Shown: positions 1-6,716, numbered from the stretch's first letter. The stretch is DNA of 7,959 nucleotides from CAYXVU01 sp964468725 (GCA_964468725.1 CAYXVU010000264.1:1-7959), one strand, 5' to 3'. The notes: generated by a model not told the origin, from the sequence alone. Made by a program: numbers and translations.

Positions 1-38
1 CGGCGGTCAGAGACCGCCGCTCAACCATCTCAGGTTGA
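1..38. repeat. Two tandem hairpins at the left edge
   Basis: Two perfect inverted repeats lie back to back. CGGCGGTC (1-8) pairs with GACCGCCG (12-19) around an AGA loop, and TCAACC (21-26) pairs with GGTTGA (33-38) around a six-base loop. The first stem may continue past the window edge, because position 20 is C. The rest of 1-97 has no coding signal. The pair could be the terminator of a gene to the left or part of an interspersed repetitive element. The sequence alone does not decide between these. Confidence 0.4.
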
Positions 39-97
39 TTTGCAACTCGGTATAACTTGCGGGAAGAGTGAATCATAAAACGAAAGCGAAAGCAAAT

Positions 98-119
98 GAG
101 TGAGCCGGGCGGCTCACTC
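98..119 (-). terminator. Hairpin terminator of the MerR/TipAS gene
   Basis: A perfect 9-bp stem, GAGTGAGCC (98-106) with GGCTCACTC (111-119), closes a four-base loop. It begins two bases after the regulator's TAA stop (121-123). On the minus strand the stem is followed by a moderately T-rich stretch (ATTTGCTTTCG), so it is a good intrinsic-terminator candidate for the regulator. On the plus strand it is followed by TTTATTT, so it may work in both directions. Confidence 0.75.
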
Positions 120-120
120 T

Positions 121-867
121 TTATTTACGCGCACGGCGGGCGGCGTCAATGAACGCGCCAACCGCATCGCTCCATGGGCGTTGGAACCCGCCCTGCCAGT
201 TTTCAGAATCGGCGTACAGCTTATCCAAACCTTCGGTAATGGCAGGATGGCCGCCGGTAAAAGCGGCTATCAATCCATCCCACCGCGCAACTAAAGCTTG
301 CGCGGGCGCGCTTGCCGGGTCAACCCCTGCGGCGGCAGCCTCTTCGACATCGCGGAAGAGTTGGTTCCAGTCGGCCTCGATTTGCGCCTGCTTTTCCGGC
401 GTCCAATCTTTGCCGCGTTCGGCAAGGGCTTGCTGCGCTTCCGCCGAGTAATAGGTCATCATCCAGTCTGTGTTGTCTTGCATCGTTATCACCTCAATGA
501 TTTTTGCGAACGCTTCCCAGTCCGGCGCGGCGGAATCAACGAGCGAGTGTTCGGCAGCCCGAATTGCTGAGATGGCGACATCGAGCCGCCGCCGCTTCTC
601 TTCAATGATCTCGCGCTGCAAGCGTAAGGCGTCTTGCAATGCGAGGCTTTGCCGATCAAGGACGTTCTTTATGTCGCTCAGAGAGAAACCGAGAAATTTG
701 AGAGTCACGATTTGTTGTAGCCGGGCGACATCTCCTTCGCAGTAGAAGCGATGGCCTTTCGCCGTGCGCCGACTCGGTTTGAGCAGACCGATGCGGTCGT
801 AGTGATGCAGCGTCCGCACAGTTACGCCCGTCAGGCGTGCAAACTCGCTCGTCTGATACCAACGCAT
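121..867 (-). CDS. MerR-family transcriptional regulator with TipAS-like ligand-binding domain
   Basis: This is a 248-residue cytoplasmic DNA-binding regulator. Residues 1-70 form a canonical MerR winged-helix head: an HTH at about 3-22 (SEFARLTGVTVRTLHHYD), then RIGLLKPSRRT and GHRFY. A helical dimerisation linker covers about 72-110. Residues about 130-245 match the TipAS (antibiotic-recognition) fold, with DWMMTYYSAEA at its start and a late PWSDAVGAFIDAA helix. Known TipA/Mta/SkgA-type proteins bind small hydrophobic ligands or thiopeptides and activate promoters with over-long spacers. The start was set at the ATG at 865-867 because CTCCT (874-878; AGGAG on the coding strand) lies 6 bases upstream and the predicted transcript starts near 905. 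A longer reading from TTG at 909 or ATG at 903 would start at or before the transcription start. It stands alone on its strand and has its own promoter and terminator. It is probably autoregulated. Its ligand and other targets are unknown. Confidence 0.93.
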   Translation of the reverse strand: MRWYQTSEFARLTGVTVRTLHHYDRIGLLKPSRRTAKGHRFYCEGDVARLQQIVTLKFLGFSLSDIKNVLDRQSLALQDALRLQREIIEEKRRRLDVAISAIRAAEHSLVDSAAPDWEAFAKIIEVITMQDNTDWMMTYYSAEAQQALAERGKDWTPEKQAQIEADWNQLFRDVEEAAAAGVDPASAPAQALVARWDGLIAAFTGGHPAITEGLDKLYADSENWQGGFQRPWSDAVGAFIDAARRARK

Positions 868-873
868 CACAGT

Positions 874-878
874 CTCCT
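874..878 (-). promoter_or_regulatory. Shine-Dalgarno of the MerR/TipAS regulator
   Basis: AGGAG on the minus strand lies six bases before the ATG at 865-867. It supports this internal start over the upstream in-frame TTG (909) and ATG (903), neither of which has a comparable site. Confidence 0.75.
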
Positions 879-911
879 GTCGTTTCACAGTTCTCTCTTG
901 CATCGCCAATC

Positions 912-942
912 ATCGTAGGCTATGACGTAACGTCAGAGGCAA
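912..942 (-). promoter_or_regulatory. MerR-type promoter with operator palindrome
   Basis: Reading the minus strand, a -35-like TTGCCT (937-942) and a -10-like TACGAT (912-917) are separated by exactly 19 bases. This is the over-long spacer characteristic of MerR-controlled promoters. Inside the spacer is the 13-base dyad TGACGTTACGTCA (923-935), the expected position for a MerR dimer. Transcription would start near 905, which gives a leader of about 38 bases before the regulator's ATG at 867. By family precedent the regulator untwists this promoter on ligand binding and activates its own gene. Confidence 0.8.
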
Positions 943-1216
943 TAACTTTTTTCAAGGCCAAGTAAAATATTTGCGGCTGCTGTTCGGGCTTTTTGGTTAT
1001 CACTCCTTCTGCGATAGCCGTTGTATAAAAATTATGAGGAGAAGAGACAGAGGTGATTATGATATTCGTTGCTATTTAGAGATCGAAATAGACCCCGCAA
1101 TCGCTTCAAACATAACGTCAAGGGGGTTCAGATTCGATTTTACAGTGTGACTATCCCACTCAATACCGATGTCCTGAAGATAATCGAGAGTTCTCGTGAA
1201 TCTCAGACTGCCTACC
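943..1216. other. Intergenic spacer without a convincing gene
   Basis: This stretch between the mutase stop and the MerR promoter is more AT-rich than its surroundings. It holds a weak hairpin CGAGA/TCTCG (1185-1196) about 20 bases after the mutase stop, with no clear T-run, so termination of the mutase transcript is uncertain. A minus-strand frame stays open to a TAG at 1072-1074. It has no start codon of its own after the mutase stop except a late ATG, and it is treated here as a possible remnant only. On the plus strand a short frame from ATG 1034 to TGA 1150 (38 codons) follows a TATAAA box but shows no recognisable protein. Confidence 0.5.
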
Positions 1217-2812
1217 TCAATCCGCGCTCGCGTACTCGCCGAAGACGCGGCGCAAGCGGTCGCTGATTTCGCCGAGCGTCGCATAGGCTTCGACCGCGTT
1301 GATGATATGCGGCATCAAGTTTTCATCGGTGCACGCCGCCTGCTCAACTAAATTCAGAGCGTCTTCAGCGGCCTTCGCATCGCGGCGCGCGCGCACCGCT
1401 TTGACTCGTTCCGTCTGTTCCCGCTCCAACCCTTCATCAATGCGAAGCACGGGCACACTCGCCTCCTCTTCCAACGAGAAGCGGTTGACCCCAACGACGA
1501 TCTGTTCGCCCGATTCGACCGTTAGCTGATACTCATAAGCAGCATGCTCAATCTCGCGTTGCACATAGCCTTTTTCAATCGCCACCAGCATGCCGCCGAG
1601 TCCGTCAATCTTTTCGATATACTCGGCTGCCAGCCGCTCGATTTCATTCGTCAGATATTCGATCACATAGGAACCGGCGAACGGGTCTGCCGTATCCGCG
1701 ACGCCGGACTCGTACCCGATCACCTGCTGGGTTCGTAACGCGATGCGCGCTGCCTGTTCAGTTGGCAAGCCCAACGCTTCATCCATCGAATTCGTATGCA
1801 GCGATTGCGTGCCACCCAAAACGGCTGCCAGAGCCTGTATTGCCGTACGAACGATATTCACTTCGGGCTGCTGCGCCGTCAGGCTCGATCCCGCTGTCTG
1901 CGTGTGAAATCGCAAGGTGAGCGAGCGTGGGTCTTTTGCTGCAAACCGATTCCGCATAATCTTTGCCCACAGGCGACGGGCAGCGCGAAACTTGGCGACC
2001 TCTTCGAGGAATTGATTATGCGAGTTGAAAAAGAAAGCGATGCGCGGCGCGAAATCATCTACCTGCAAACCTGCATCGAGCGCCGCCTGCACGTAACAGA
2101 TTGCATCGGCCAAGGTAAAAGCGACTTCTTGCGCGGCAGTTGAACCGGCTTCGCGGATGTGATAGCCGGAGATCGAAATCGTGTTCCATTTCGGAACTTC
2201 GCGTGCGCAGTAGGCGAAGATGTCGGTTACGATTCGCAAACTCGGACGCGGTGGAAAGATGTAGGTTCCGCGCGCAATGTACTCTTTGAGTATATCGTTT
2301 TGAATCGTGCCCGACAGTTTATCGAGCGCGACGCCTTGCTGCTTGGCTACGGCGATGTACATTGCCAGCAGAATCGCCGCCGTCGAATTGATGGTCATAG
2401 AAGTCGAAACTTGATCGAGCGGGAGTTGATCGAGCAACGTCTCCATATCTGCCAGCGTACAGATTGCGACACCGACTTTTCCGACCTCCCCCTGCGCCAT
2501 CAGGTGATCGGAGTCATAGCCCATCTGCGTCGGCAGATCAAAGGCAACGGACAATCCGGTCTGCCCTTGCGAAAGCAAGTAGCGATACCGCGCGTTCGAT
2601 TCCGCCGCCGTCGCATAACCCGCATACTGCCGCATCGTCCACAGCTTGCCGCGATACATGGTGGGATAGGGGCCGCGCGTGTAGGGGAAATGACCGGGGT
2701 CGCCGAGGTCGCACTCGTAATCGGTTGCCAGGTCAGCAGGTCGAAAGACAGATTTCAGGTCAATGCCGGAACTGGTTTTTGCCTGACGTTCGCTCTTCAT
2801 CTTTGTACTCAT
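1217..2812 (-). CDS. Methylmalonyl-CoA mutase, large (catalytic TIM-barrel) subunit
   Basis: This 531-residue protein has the substrate-binding barrel of adenosylcobalamin-dependent acyl-CoA mutases but no C-terminal B12 domain (no DxHxxG motif). It is therefore the stand-alone large-subunit type that pairs with a separate small cobalamin subunit. The reaction is reversible isomerisation of (R)-methylmalonyl-CoA and succinyl-CoA in propionate, odd-chain and branched-chain metabolism. Landmarks are PYPTMYRGKLWT (48-59), FDLPTQMGYDSDH (91-103), GTIQNDILKEY (168-178), FPPRPSLRIVTDIF (186-199), SISGYHIREAGS (213-224) and GGTQSLHTNSMDEA. By alignment to the Propionibacterium enzyme from memory, Y53 and R193 match the Tyr89 and Arg207 that contact the methylmalonyl carboxylate, and Y217/H218 match Tyr243/His244. 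This favours methylmalonyl- over isobutyryl- or hydroxyisobutyryl-CoA mutase. The ATG start has GGAGG (2818-2822) five bases upstream. The gene follows the GT87 gene by 124 bases, so it may have its own control. The small-subunit gene must lie elsewhere. Confidence 0.95.
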   Translation of the reverse strand: MSTKMKSERQAKTSSGIDLKSVFRPADLATDYECDLGDPGHFPYTRGPYPTMYRGKLWTMRQYAGYATAAESNARYRYLLSQGQTGLSVAFDLPTQMGYDSDHLMAQGEVGKVGVAICTLADMETLLDQLPLDQVSTSMTINSTAAILLAMYIAVAKQQGVALDKLSGTIQNDILKEYIARGTYIFPPRPSLRIVTDIFAYCAREVPKWNTISISGYHIREAGSTAAQEVAFTLADAICYVQAALDAGLQVDDFAPRIAFFFNSHNQFLEEVAKFRAARRLWAKIMRNRFAAKDPRSLTLRFHTQTAGSSLTAQQPEVNIVRTAIQALAAVLGGTQSLHTNSMDEALGLPTEQAARIALRTQQVIGYESGVADTADPFAGSYVIEYLTNEIERLAAEYIEKIDGLGGMLVAIEKGYVQREIEHAAYEYQLTVESGEQIVVGVNRFSLEEEASVPVLRIDEGLEREQTERVKAVRARRDAKAAEDALNLVEQAACTDENLMPHIINAVEAYATLGEISDRLRRVFGEYASAD

Positions 2813-2817
2813 TATCG

Positions 2818-2822
2818 CCTCC
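2818..2822 (-). promoter_or_regulatory. Shine-Dalgarno of the mutase gene
   Basis: GGAGG on the minus strand sits five bases upstream of the ATG at 2810-2812. It is one of the strongest ribosome-binding sites in the window and fixes the mutase start. Confidence 0.8.
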
Positions 2823-2836
2823 GCTTGCTAGCCTGA

Positions 2837-2905
2837 GAGTAACAAAACCGTTGCAGGGTTGCTAGAAAAGATAGCTTGAGAAGTTGTTCCCTGTTACTCC
2901 TCAAG
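2837..2905 (-). promoter_or_regulatory. Structured leader of the mutase gene with competing stems
   Basis: In the minus-strand transcript the segment CTTGAGGAGTAACA (2905 to 2892) can pair in two ways. Its first nine bases pair with CTTCTCAAG (2883 to 2875, one G-U) to form a hairpin with a 13-base loop. Its last eight bases, GAGTAACA, pair perfectly with TGTTACTC (2844 to 2837), which lies 14 bases before the Shine-Dalgarno. The two pairings share three bases and so exclude each other. The first hairpin is followed by CTATCTTTTC and could be a weak terminator of the upstream operon. No B12-box or other known riboswitch core was recognised. A regulatory role is inference. Confidence 0.35.
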
Positions 2906-2936
2906 GGCGATGGCTGACGGCCACTTCCTCTTACCC

Positions 2937-4208
2937 TCAACTACGATTGCGAAGGAGGCAAGCCGCGCAAGCAAGATGCAGTAGCAATGCGCCAAAGAAG
3001 ATGAAGGAATGAGCGTCGCACCATTCGGCTGCCTCTTGTCCGATGAGGCGATGGCTGGTCAAGTTGAAAAGCCCGAAACCGACAACGAGCATCGCAATGA
3101 TAAGATATTGGATTTTCCAGCCCCTTTCGCGTAGTGCTTCGCCAACGAGAATGGCAACTGGCAAGATCAGGATGACAAAGTGCGGTTTCCAACTGAGCGG
3201 CGAAAGCAGCACCGACAGACTGAGACAGAGCGCCGCCATCAGGCTTTCATTTCGGCGCACCCAAAAGAGAATCAGTCCATTGCTGAGGAGAAACAACCAC
3301 GCCGTCGAAGCAATCGGCAGCCGCGTATCATGCACATCCGTGTTGCCTTTGAATCGCTCTTCTGCGGCGCGTAGTGATTGATTGCCGGAATAGGCAAGAT
3401 CGAATTTTTGCTCGTTGCGAATCGTGCGTTGATAGAAGGTCTCGAATGCTTCACGGGCTTGCCCGCCGAAAGGTAGAAAGCTCAAGGCGATGACACCACC
3501 CATTAAAGCCGCATTGGCAAACGCGTATCGCCACCGTCGCCTGGCAAAATGGTAGAGCAAGAGCATCGCCGGTGTGAGTTTGATGGCTACGGCGAAAATC
3601 AGTGCTAACGATGCAAGAAATCTCTTCTCTTGCGAGTACCAATAGATGTGGGCAATGACGAGCGCAGTGACAATCGTATTGACTTGCCCTATGCCGAAAT
3701 TCTCCAACACAAAGCGCAATAAGACTGCCATCGTCACTAGGGTAATGATTGATTGCTCGCTTATCTTTTGATCGCTAATCAACGATAGCTTGCTTCTTGC
3801 AATTCCCTGCTCCCCGCCCCTCTCACCGAAAAACGCAAGCCGCGCCGATAATCGCAGAGCCAAAACAACCGAGGCCGCACTCAGGATGAACCATAGATAG
3901 GCCGCAACCGGCAGCGGTAACAGAGCAAGGGGGATGAGCAACTCGGCCAGCAATGGCGGGTAGAGATAGGGCGTCCAAGCGCCGAGCGAATTTTGATAAG
4001 GGTCGCGCCCGGCCAACACTTCGCGGGCGGCAAAGTAATAAACATTGAAGTCGTTCGCGTAGATTTCCGGCTGCGTGCCCGACTTGGTTGCGTAGTAGAG
4101 GCCGCTCAGTCCGATTAACAAACTGAGCGCGAGACGGATGAAGGTTGAACCGAATATTCGTTTCGCGGCGGGCGCGGCATTATGCTGTTCTGACTTTGGG
4201 TTCGTCAC
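2937..4208 (-). CDS. GT87 (DUF2029) family polytopic membrane glycosyltransferase
   Basis: This 423-residue integral membrane protein has about ten hydrophobic segments: near 22-40, 86-103, 105-120, 152-168, 174-190, 198-216, 229-247, 300-316, 325-352, 366-382 and 402-418. Motifs match the GT-C family DUF2029/GT87, which contains mycobacterial PimE-type mannosyltransferases: D53 in NDFNVYYFA (candidate catalytic acid), GRDPY (67-71), YLYPPLLAELL (81-91), GQVN (174-177), KLTP (210-213), GNQSLR (275-280) and SPLSWKPHFV (336-345). Family members move a sugar from polyprenyl-phosphate-sugar to a lipid or glycan on the outer face of the membrane. The acceptor here is unknown. The start is a GTG at 4206-4208 without a clear Shine-Dalgarno, 23 bases after the cdsA stop, which suggests translation after cdsA within one operon. 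The hydrophilic loop at about 126-151 is Gly/Glu/Arg/Ser-rich and looks unlike the rest of the protein. The family call is firm and the substrate is not. Confidence 0.87.
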   Translation of the reverse strand: MTNPKSEQHNAAPAAKRIFGSTFIRLALSLLIGLSGLYYATKSGTQPEIYANDFNVYYFAAREVLAGRDPYQNSLGAWTPYLYPPLLAELLIPLALLPLPVAAYLWFILSAASVVLALRLSARLAFFGERGGEQGIARSKLSLISDQKISEQSIITLVTMAVLLRFVLENFGIGQVNTIVTALVIAHIYWYSQEKRFLASLALIFAVAIKLTPAMLLLYHFARRRWRYAFANAALMGGVIALSFLPFGGQAREAFETFYQRTIRNEQKFDLAYSGNQSLRAAEERFKGNTDVHDTRLPIASTAWLFLLSNGLILFWVRRNESLMAALCLSLSVLLSPLSWKPHFVILILPVAILVGEALRERGWKIQYLIIAMLVVGFGLFNLTSHRLIGQEAAEWCDAHSFIFFGALLLHLACAACLLRNRS

Positions 4209-4231
4209 CGTTCATTGTTCGAAAGATACAG

Positions 4232-5059
4232 TTAGGCAGCGAAAAACCACCGCGAATAGTAATAGATCAACGGCGCACAAAAGACGAGGCTATCAAGGCG
4301 ATCCAACATGCCGCCATGACCAGGAAAGATGTTGCCCGAATCTTTCACTCCTGCGCCGCGCTTGCACAATGATTCGGCCAAATCACCGACTTGCCCGACG
4401 ATGCCAATCACCGCCCCCAATACCAACACGTGTGCAGTTGAGATTTCGGGAAACAGCACGAGCTTGAAAACCCAACCGGCAAGCGCAGCAGTTAGAAAAC
4501 CGCCGATGGAGCCTTCAATCGTCTTGCCCGGACTGATGCGCGGAGCCAGTTTGTGGCGACCGAGTGCGCGGCCTGTGTAATAAGCCCCGGTATCGGTCAT
4601 CATCACCATCGCAAAAAACATGGTCAACAATTTGGCTGCCAGCTTCGGCGTTGCCGGTGAGGTTAATTCGTCCGGCGTCATTCGCACACCGACTAAAAAC
4701 CCCGCCAGTAGCGCAACGTAGCACACTCCCAACACGGTGGCCGCAACCGACGCCAGCGAGGTGCTGAGGTCGCTCGCTCGAAACACCTCCGTCGTCAGCG
4801 ACGCAAGCGTGAGCAAGGTCAACACGGCAACAATCCATTCGAGACGATGCCAAGTAAAACACCCGATGATCGCTAGCCCTGCCGGGTAAGCCAGCCCGAT
4901 ATGCGGCTTGATTACCGCCTTTGCAGCCATGCGATAAAACTCAAACAGGCCGAGAAGGACAGCCACCGCCGTCAGAGCAACGAAGAAATAGGGAATATCG
5001 TTCCAAACGGTATAGAGCAGGATGGGGAGCGCCACCAGCGCAGTCAGGATTCTTTTCAT
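4232..5059 (-). CDS. cdsA: Phosphatidate cytidylyltransferase (CDP-diglyceride synthase)
   Basis: This 275-residue polytopic inner-membrane enzyme makes CDP-diacylglycerol from phosphatidate and CTP, the branch point for phospholipid synthesis. The C-terminal CDS signature is present at 230-256: SLCKR, then KDSGNIFPGHGGMLDRLD, with K239/D240, H248 and D253/D256 in place. Cys232 stands at a position that is usually Leu, Ile, Val, Met or Phe, which is a mild deviation. The metal-site acids appear as D156 in MTDTGAYYTG and D226 in GQVGDLAES, and SPGKTIEGSIGG (176-187) is the usual conserved loop. Hydrophobic helices cover roughly 5-18, 22-40, 58-90, 103-124, 142-156, 185-204 and 208-225, with a last one near 257-268. 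Length is typical for the family. It follows uppS by 50 bases and precedes the GT87 gene by 23, in the common uppS-cdsA order. No strong Shine-Dalgarno precedes the ATG. Confidence 0.96.
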   Translation of the reverse strand: MKRILTALVALPILLYTVWNDIPYFFVALTAVAVLLGLFEFYRMAAKAVIKPHIGLAYPAGLAIIGCFTWHRLEWIVAVLTLLTLASLTTEVFRASDLSTSLASVAATVLGVCYVALLAGFLVGVRMTPDELTSPATPKLAAKLLTMFFAMVMMTDTGAYYTGRALGRHKLAPRISPGKTIEGSIGGFLTAALAGWVFKLVLFPEISTAHVLVLGAVIGIVGQVGDLAESLCKRGAGVKDSGNIFPGHGGMLDRLDSLVFCAPLIYYYSRWFFAA

Positions 5060-5109
5060 AGATAGTGACGGCTAACAAAGTTGGCGAGAGGCTTCTCGTC
5101 GTTGGTTGC

Positions 5110-5934
5110 TCACTTCAGATTCGCAACGGTGAGCGAACCGGTGTCCGCCGCTTTCACGTCGCCGAAGCGACGTTCGCGGTGTTGATATTCGAGGATCGCT
5201 TCCAGCAGATCGGCACGGCGAAAATCCGGCCAATAGACTGGGGTCACGTAAATCTCGCTGTAGGCTATCTGCCAAAGCAGAAAATTCGACACGCGCAATT
5301 CGCCGCTTGTGCGAATCAGCAAATCGGGGTCGGGCATGTCCGCCGTAAACAGGTGGCGTTCGATGTCACCTTCACTAATCGCCGCCGGATCTTTACCGCT
5401 CTCTGCACATTCCGCTGCCAATCGTTTACAGGCTTCCACCAGTTCCATTCGCCCGCTGTAATTGAGAGCAATCGTCAGTAGCATGCCGGTGTTGGCAACC
5501 GTTTCACGACGGGCAAAATCAATCGCGCGGCGCACCGAATCATCGAGCGCGGTTTCTTGTCCGATAGTCTGAAACCGAATGTTGTTTTGTTTGAGAGCGC
5601 GAATCTCTTTGCGCAGAAACTCCTTCAATAGTCCCCACAGGGCTTGCACTTCCAGACGCGGGCGTTTCCAGTTCTCCGTCGAAAAAGCATAGAGGGTCAA
5701 ATATCCGATGCCGAGTCGCGCCGCCGTTTCGACCGCCGACCGCACCGACTCTGCGCCTGCTCGATGTCCGGCAATGCGCGGCAGATGGCGATTGGCTGCC
5801 CACCGCCCGTTGCCATCCATAATCACGGCAATGTGTGCAGGGAGCCGTTCGACCTGTATTTGATGGAGAAGGTACTCGTCTCTCGACCCGACTTCGATGG
5901 CATCTGCGAAGGCTTTCAGAAGGTTATCGCTCAT
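5110..5934 (-). CDS. uppS: Undecaprenyl (polyprenyl) diphosphate synthase, cis-prenyltransferase
   Basis: This 274-residue cytosolic, membrane-associated enzyme adds isopentenyl units in cis to farnesyl diphosphate, making the lipid carrier for peptidoglycan and other surface glycans. Visible motifs are HIAVIMDGNGRWA (34-46) with catalytic D40, the GHRAG loop (56-60), the substrate-binding FSTENWKRP (84-92), the NYSGR segment (158-162), and the family signature DLLIRTSGELRVSNFL (204-219). SEIYVTPVYWPDF (226-238) follows. In the signature Val replaces the usual Ile/Leu before SNF, a conservative change. About 32 residues precede the conserved core, somewhat more than usual. The next in-frame Met is M39 within the active-site motif, so the annotated ATG at 5932-5934 is the only good start. 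It lies 47 bases after truA and 50 before cdsA. Its product could also feed the GT87 enzyme downstream through polyprenyl-phosphate sugars, which is an inference from gene order. Confidence 0.96.
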   Translation of the reverse strand: MSDNLLKAFADAIEVGSRDEYLLHQIQVERLPAHIAVIMDGNGRWAANRHLPRIAGHRAGAESVRSAVETAARLGIGYLTLYAFSTENWKRPRLEVQALWGLLKEFLRKEIRALKQNNIRFQTIGQETALDDSVRRAIDFARRETVANTGMLLTIALNYSGRMELVEACKRLAAECAESGKDPAAISEGDIERHLFTADMPDPDLLIRTSGELRVSNFLLWQIAYSEIYVTPVYWPDFRRADLLEAILEYQHRERRFGDVKAADTGSLTVANLK

Positions 5935-5981
5935 TGGCTATGTTTCGGGGTGTCGGGGTTCGGCAGCAAGCAAGCGCCACT

Positions 5982-6716
5982 TTAATAGTCCACTCGCATC
6001 AAAGTCAACCCGGACGCCGGAGCTGATGCCCCGGCGCGAATGCGCTCCCGACTGGCCAGAATATCGGCCATGTCGTCCGGTGTCCGCAAACCGCGCCCTA
6101 CATCTACTAAGGTTCCGACAAGGGTTCTAACCATGTAGCGCAGAAAGCCATCGGCAACCGCAACGATAGAGAGGCTTTGCGGTTCGGCTTTCACCGTCAA
6201 GCTCTCTAGCGTGCGAGTGTGATTCTCGCGCTCGGACTGCGCAACCGTGAAAGCGCTGAAGTCATGTGTTCCCAGCAGACGGGTTGCGGCGCGCTGCATC
6301 GCTTCCACATCCAATTTGCCGCGATGGTGATGCACAAAATGGCGGACGAAGGGGCTGACCACATCTGCTGTCCAAATGCGATAACGGTATGCTTTGCGTT
6401 TTGCGGAAAAGCGCGCATTAAAATCATCATCAACAAATTCAACCTGTGTGACGCGAATATCGCGTTCGAGATTACCATTGATGGCATCACGTAATTCGGT
6501 TTCGCGAAACCGGCGTTCCATGTAAAAGCTAGCGACTTGCCCTTCTGCATGAACGCCTGCATCTGTGCGCCCAGCCCCGTGTACAGTCACAGGAGCATGA
6601 TCGAGCAAGGTGAGAACACGCGTAAGCGCGCCCTGCACGGTGATGCCGTTCGCCTGAATTTGCCAGCCGTGATAATTCGTGCCGTCGTATTGAATTGTGA
6701 TTTTGACGTTCTGCAT
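5982..6716 (-). CDS. truA: tRNA pseudouridine(38-40) synthase
   Basis: This 244-residue cytosolic enzyme converts uridines 38, 39 and 40 of the tRNA anticodon arm to pseudouridine. Motifs in order are KITIQYDGTNYHGWQ (5-19), VQGAL, GAGRTDAGVHA (47-57) with catalytic D52, FNARFSAKRKAYRY (99-112), GTHDFSAF (149-156), DGFLRYMVR (189-197) and the C-terminal APASGLTLMRV. Length is normal. An in-frame ATG 11 codons upstream (6747-6749) is possible. The extra residues do not resemble TruA N termini and neither start has a Shine-Dalgarno, so the downstream ATG that opens directly on the conserved strand was preferred. The gap to pyrE upstream is 131 bases and to uppS downstream 47. It is probably co-transcribed with uppS-cdsA. 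Confidence 0.93.
   Translation of the reverse strand: MQNVKITIQYDGTNYHGWQIQANGITVQGALTRVLTLLDHAPVTVHGAGRTDAGVHAEGQVASFYMERRFRETELRDAINGNLERDIRVTQVEFVDDDFNARFSAKRKAYRYRIWTADVVSPFVRHFVHHHRGKLDVEAMQRAATRLLGTHDFSAFTVAQSERENHTRTLESLTVKAEPQSLSIVAVADGFLRYMVRTLVGTLVDVGRGLRTPDDMADILASRERIRAGASAPASGLTLMRVDY

Noticed and set aside
868..909. Longer MerR reading from TTG at 909 or ATG at 903
   Set aside because: Both lie at or before the predicted transcription start and lack a ribosome-binding site. The family head begins at the ATG at 867, which has AGGAG six bases upstream.
1034..1150. Plus-strand 38-codon frame after a TATAAA box
   Set aside because: It is short, has no -35 at a plausible distance, and its sequence resembles nothing known. 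It is probably chance in AT-rich spacer.
2159..2836. Plus-strand 225-codon open frame opposite the mutase
   Set aside because: It is the antisense shadow of a well-supported mutase gene. It is Arg-rich with no recognisable domain, and no promoter or ribosome-binding site was found.
2813..2936. Cobalamin riboswitch before the mutase
   Set aside because: The spacer is too short for a full cobalamin riboswitch together with the observed stems, and no B12-box-like core was recognised.
5065..5481. Plus-strand 138-codon open frame opposite uppS
   Set aside because: It overlaps the uppS signature region in antisense and has no family resemblance.
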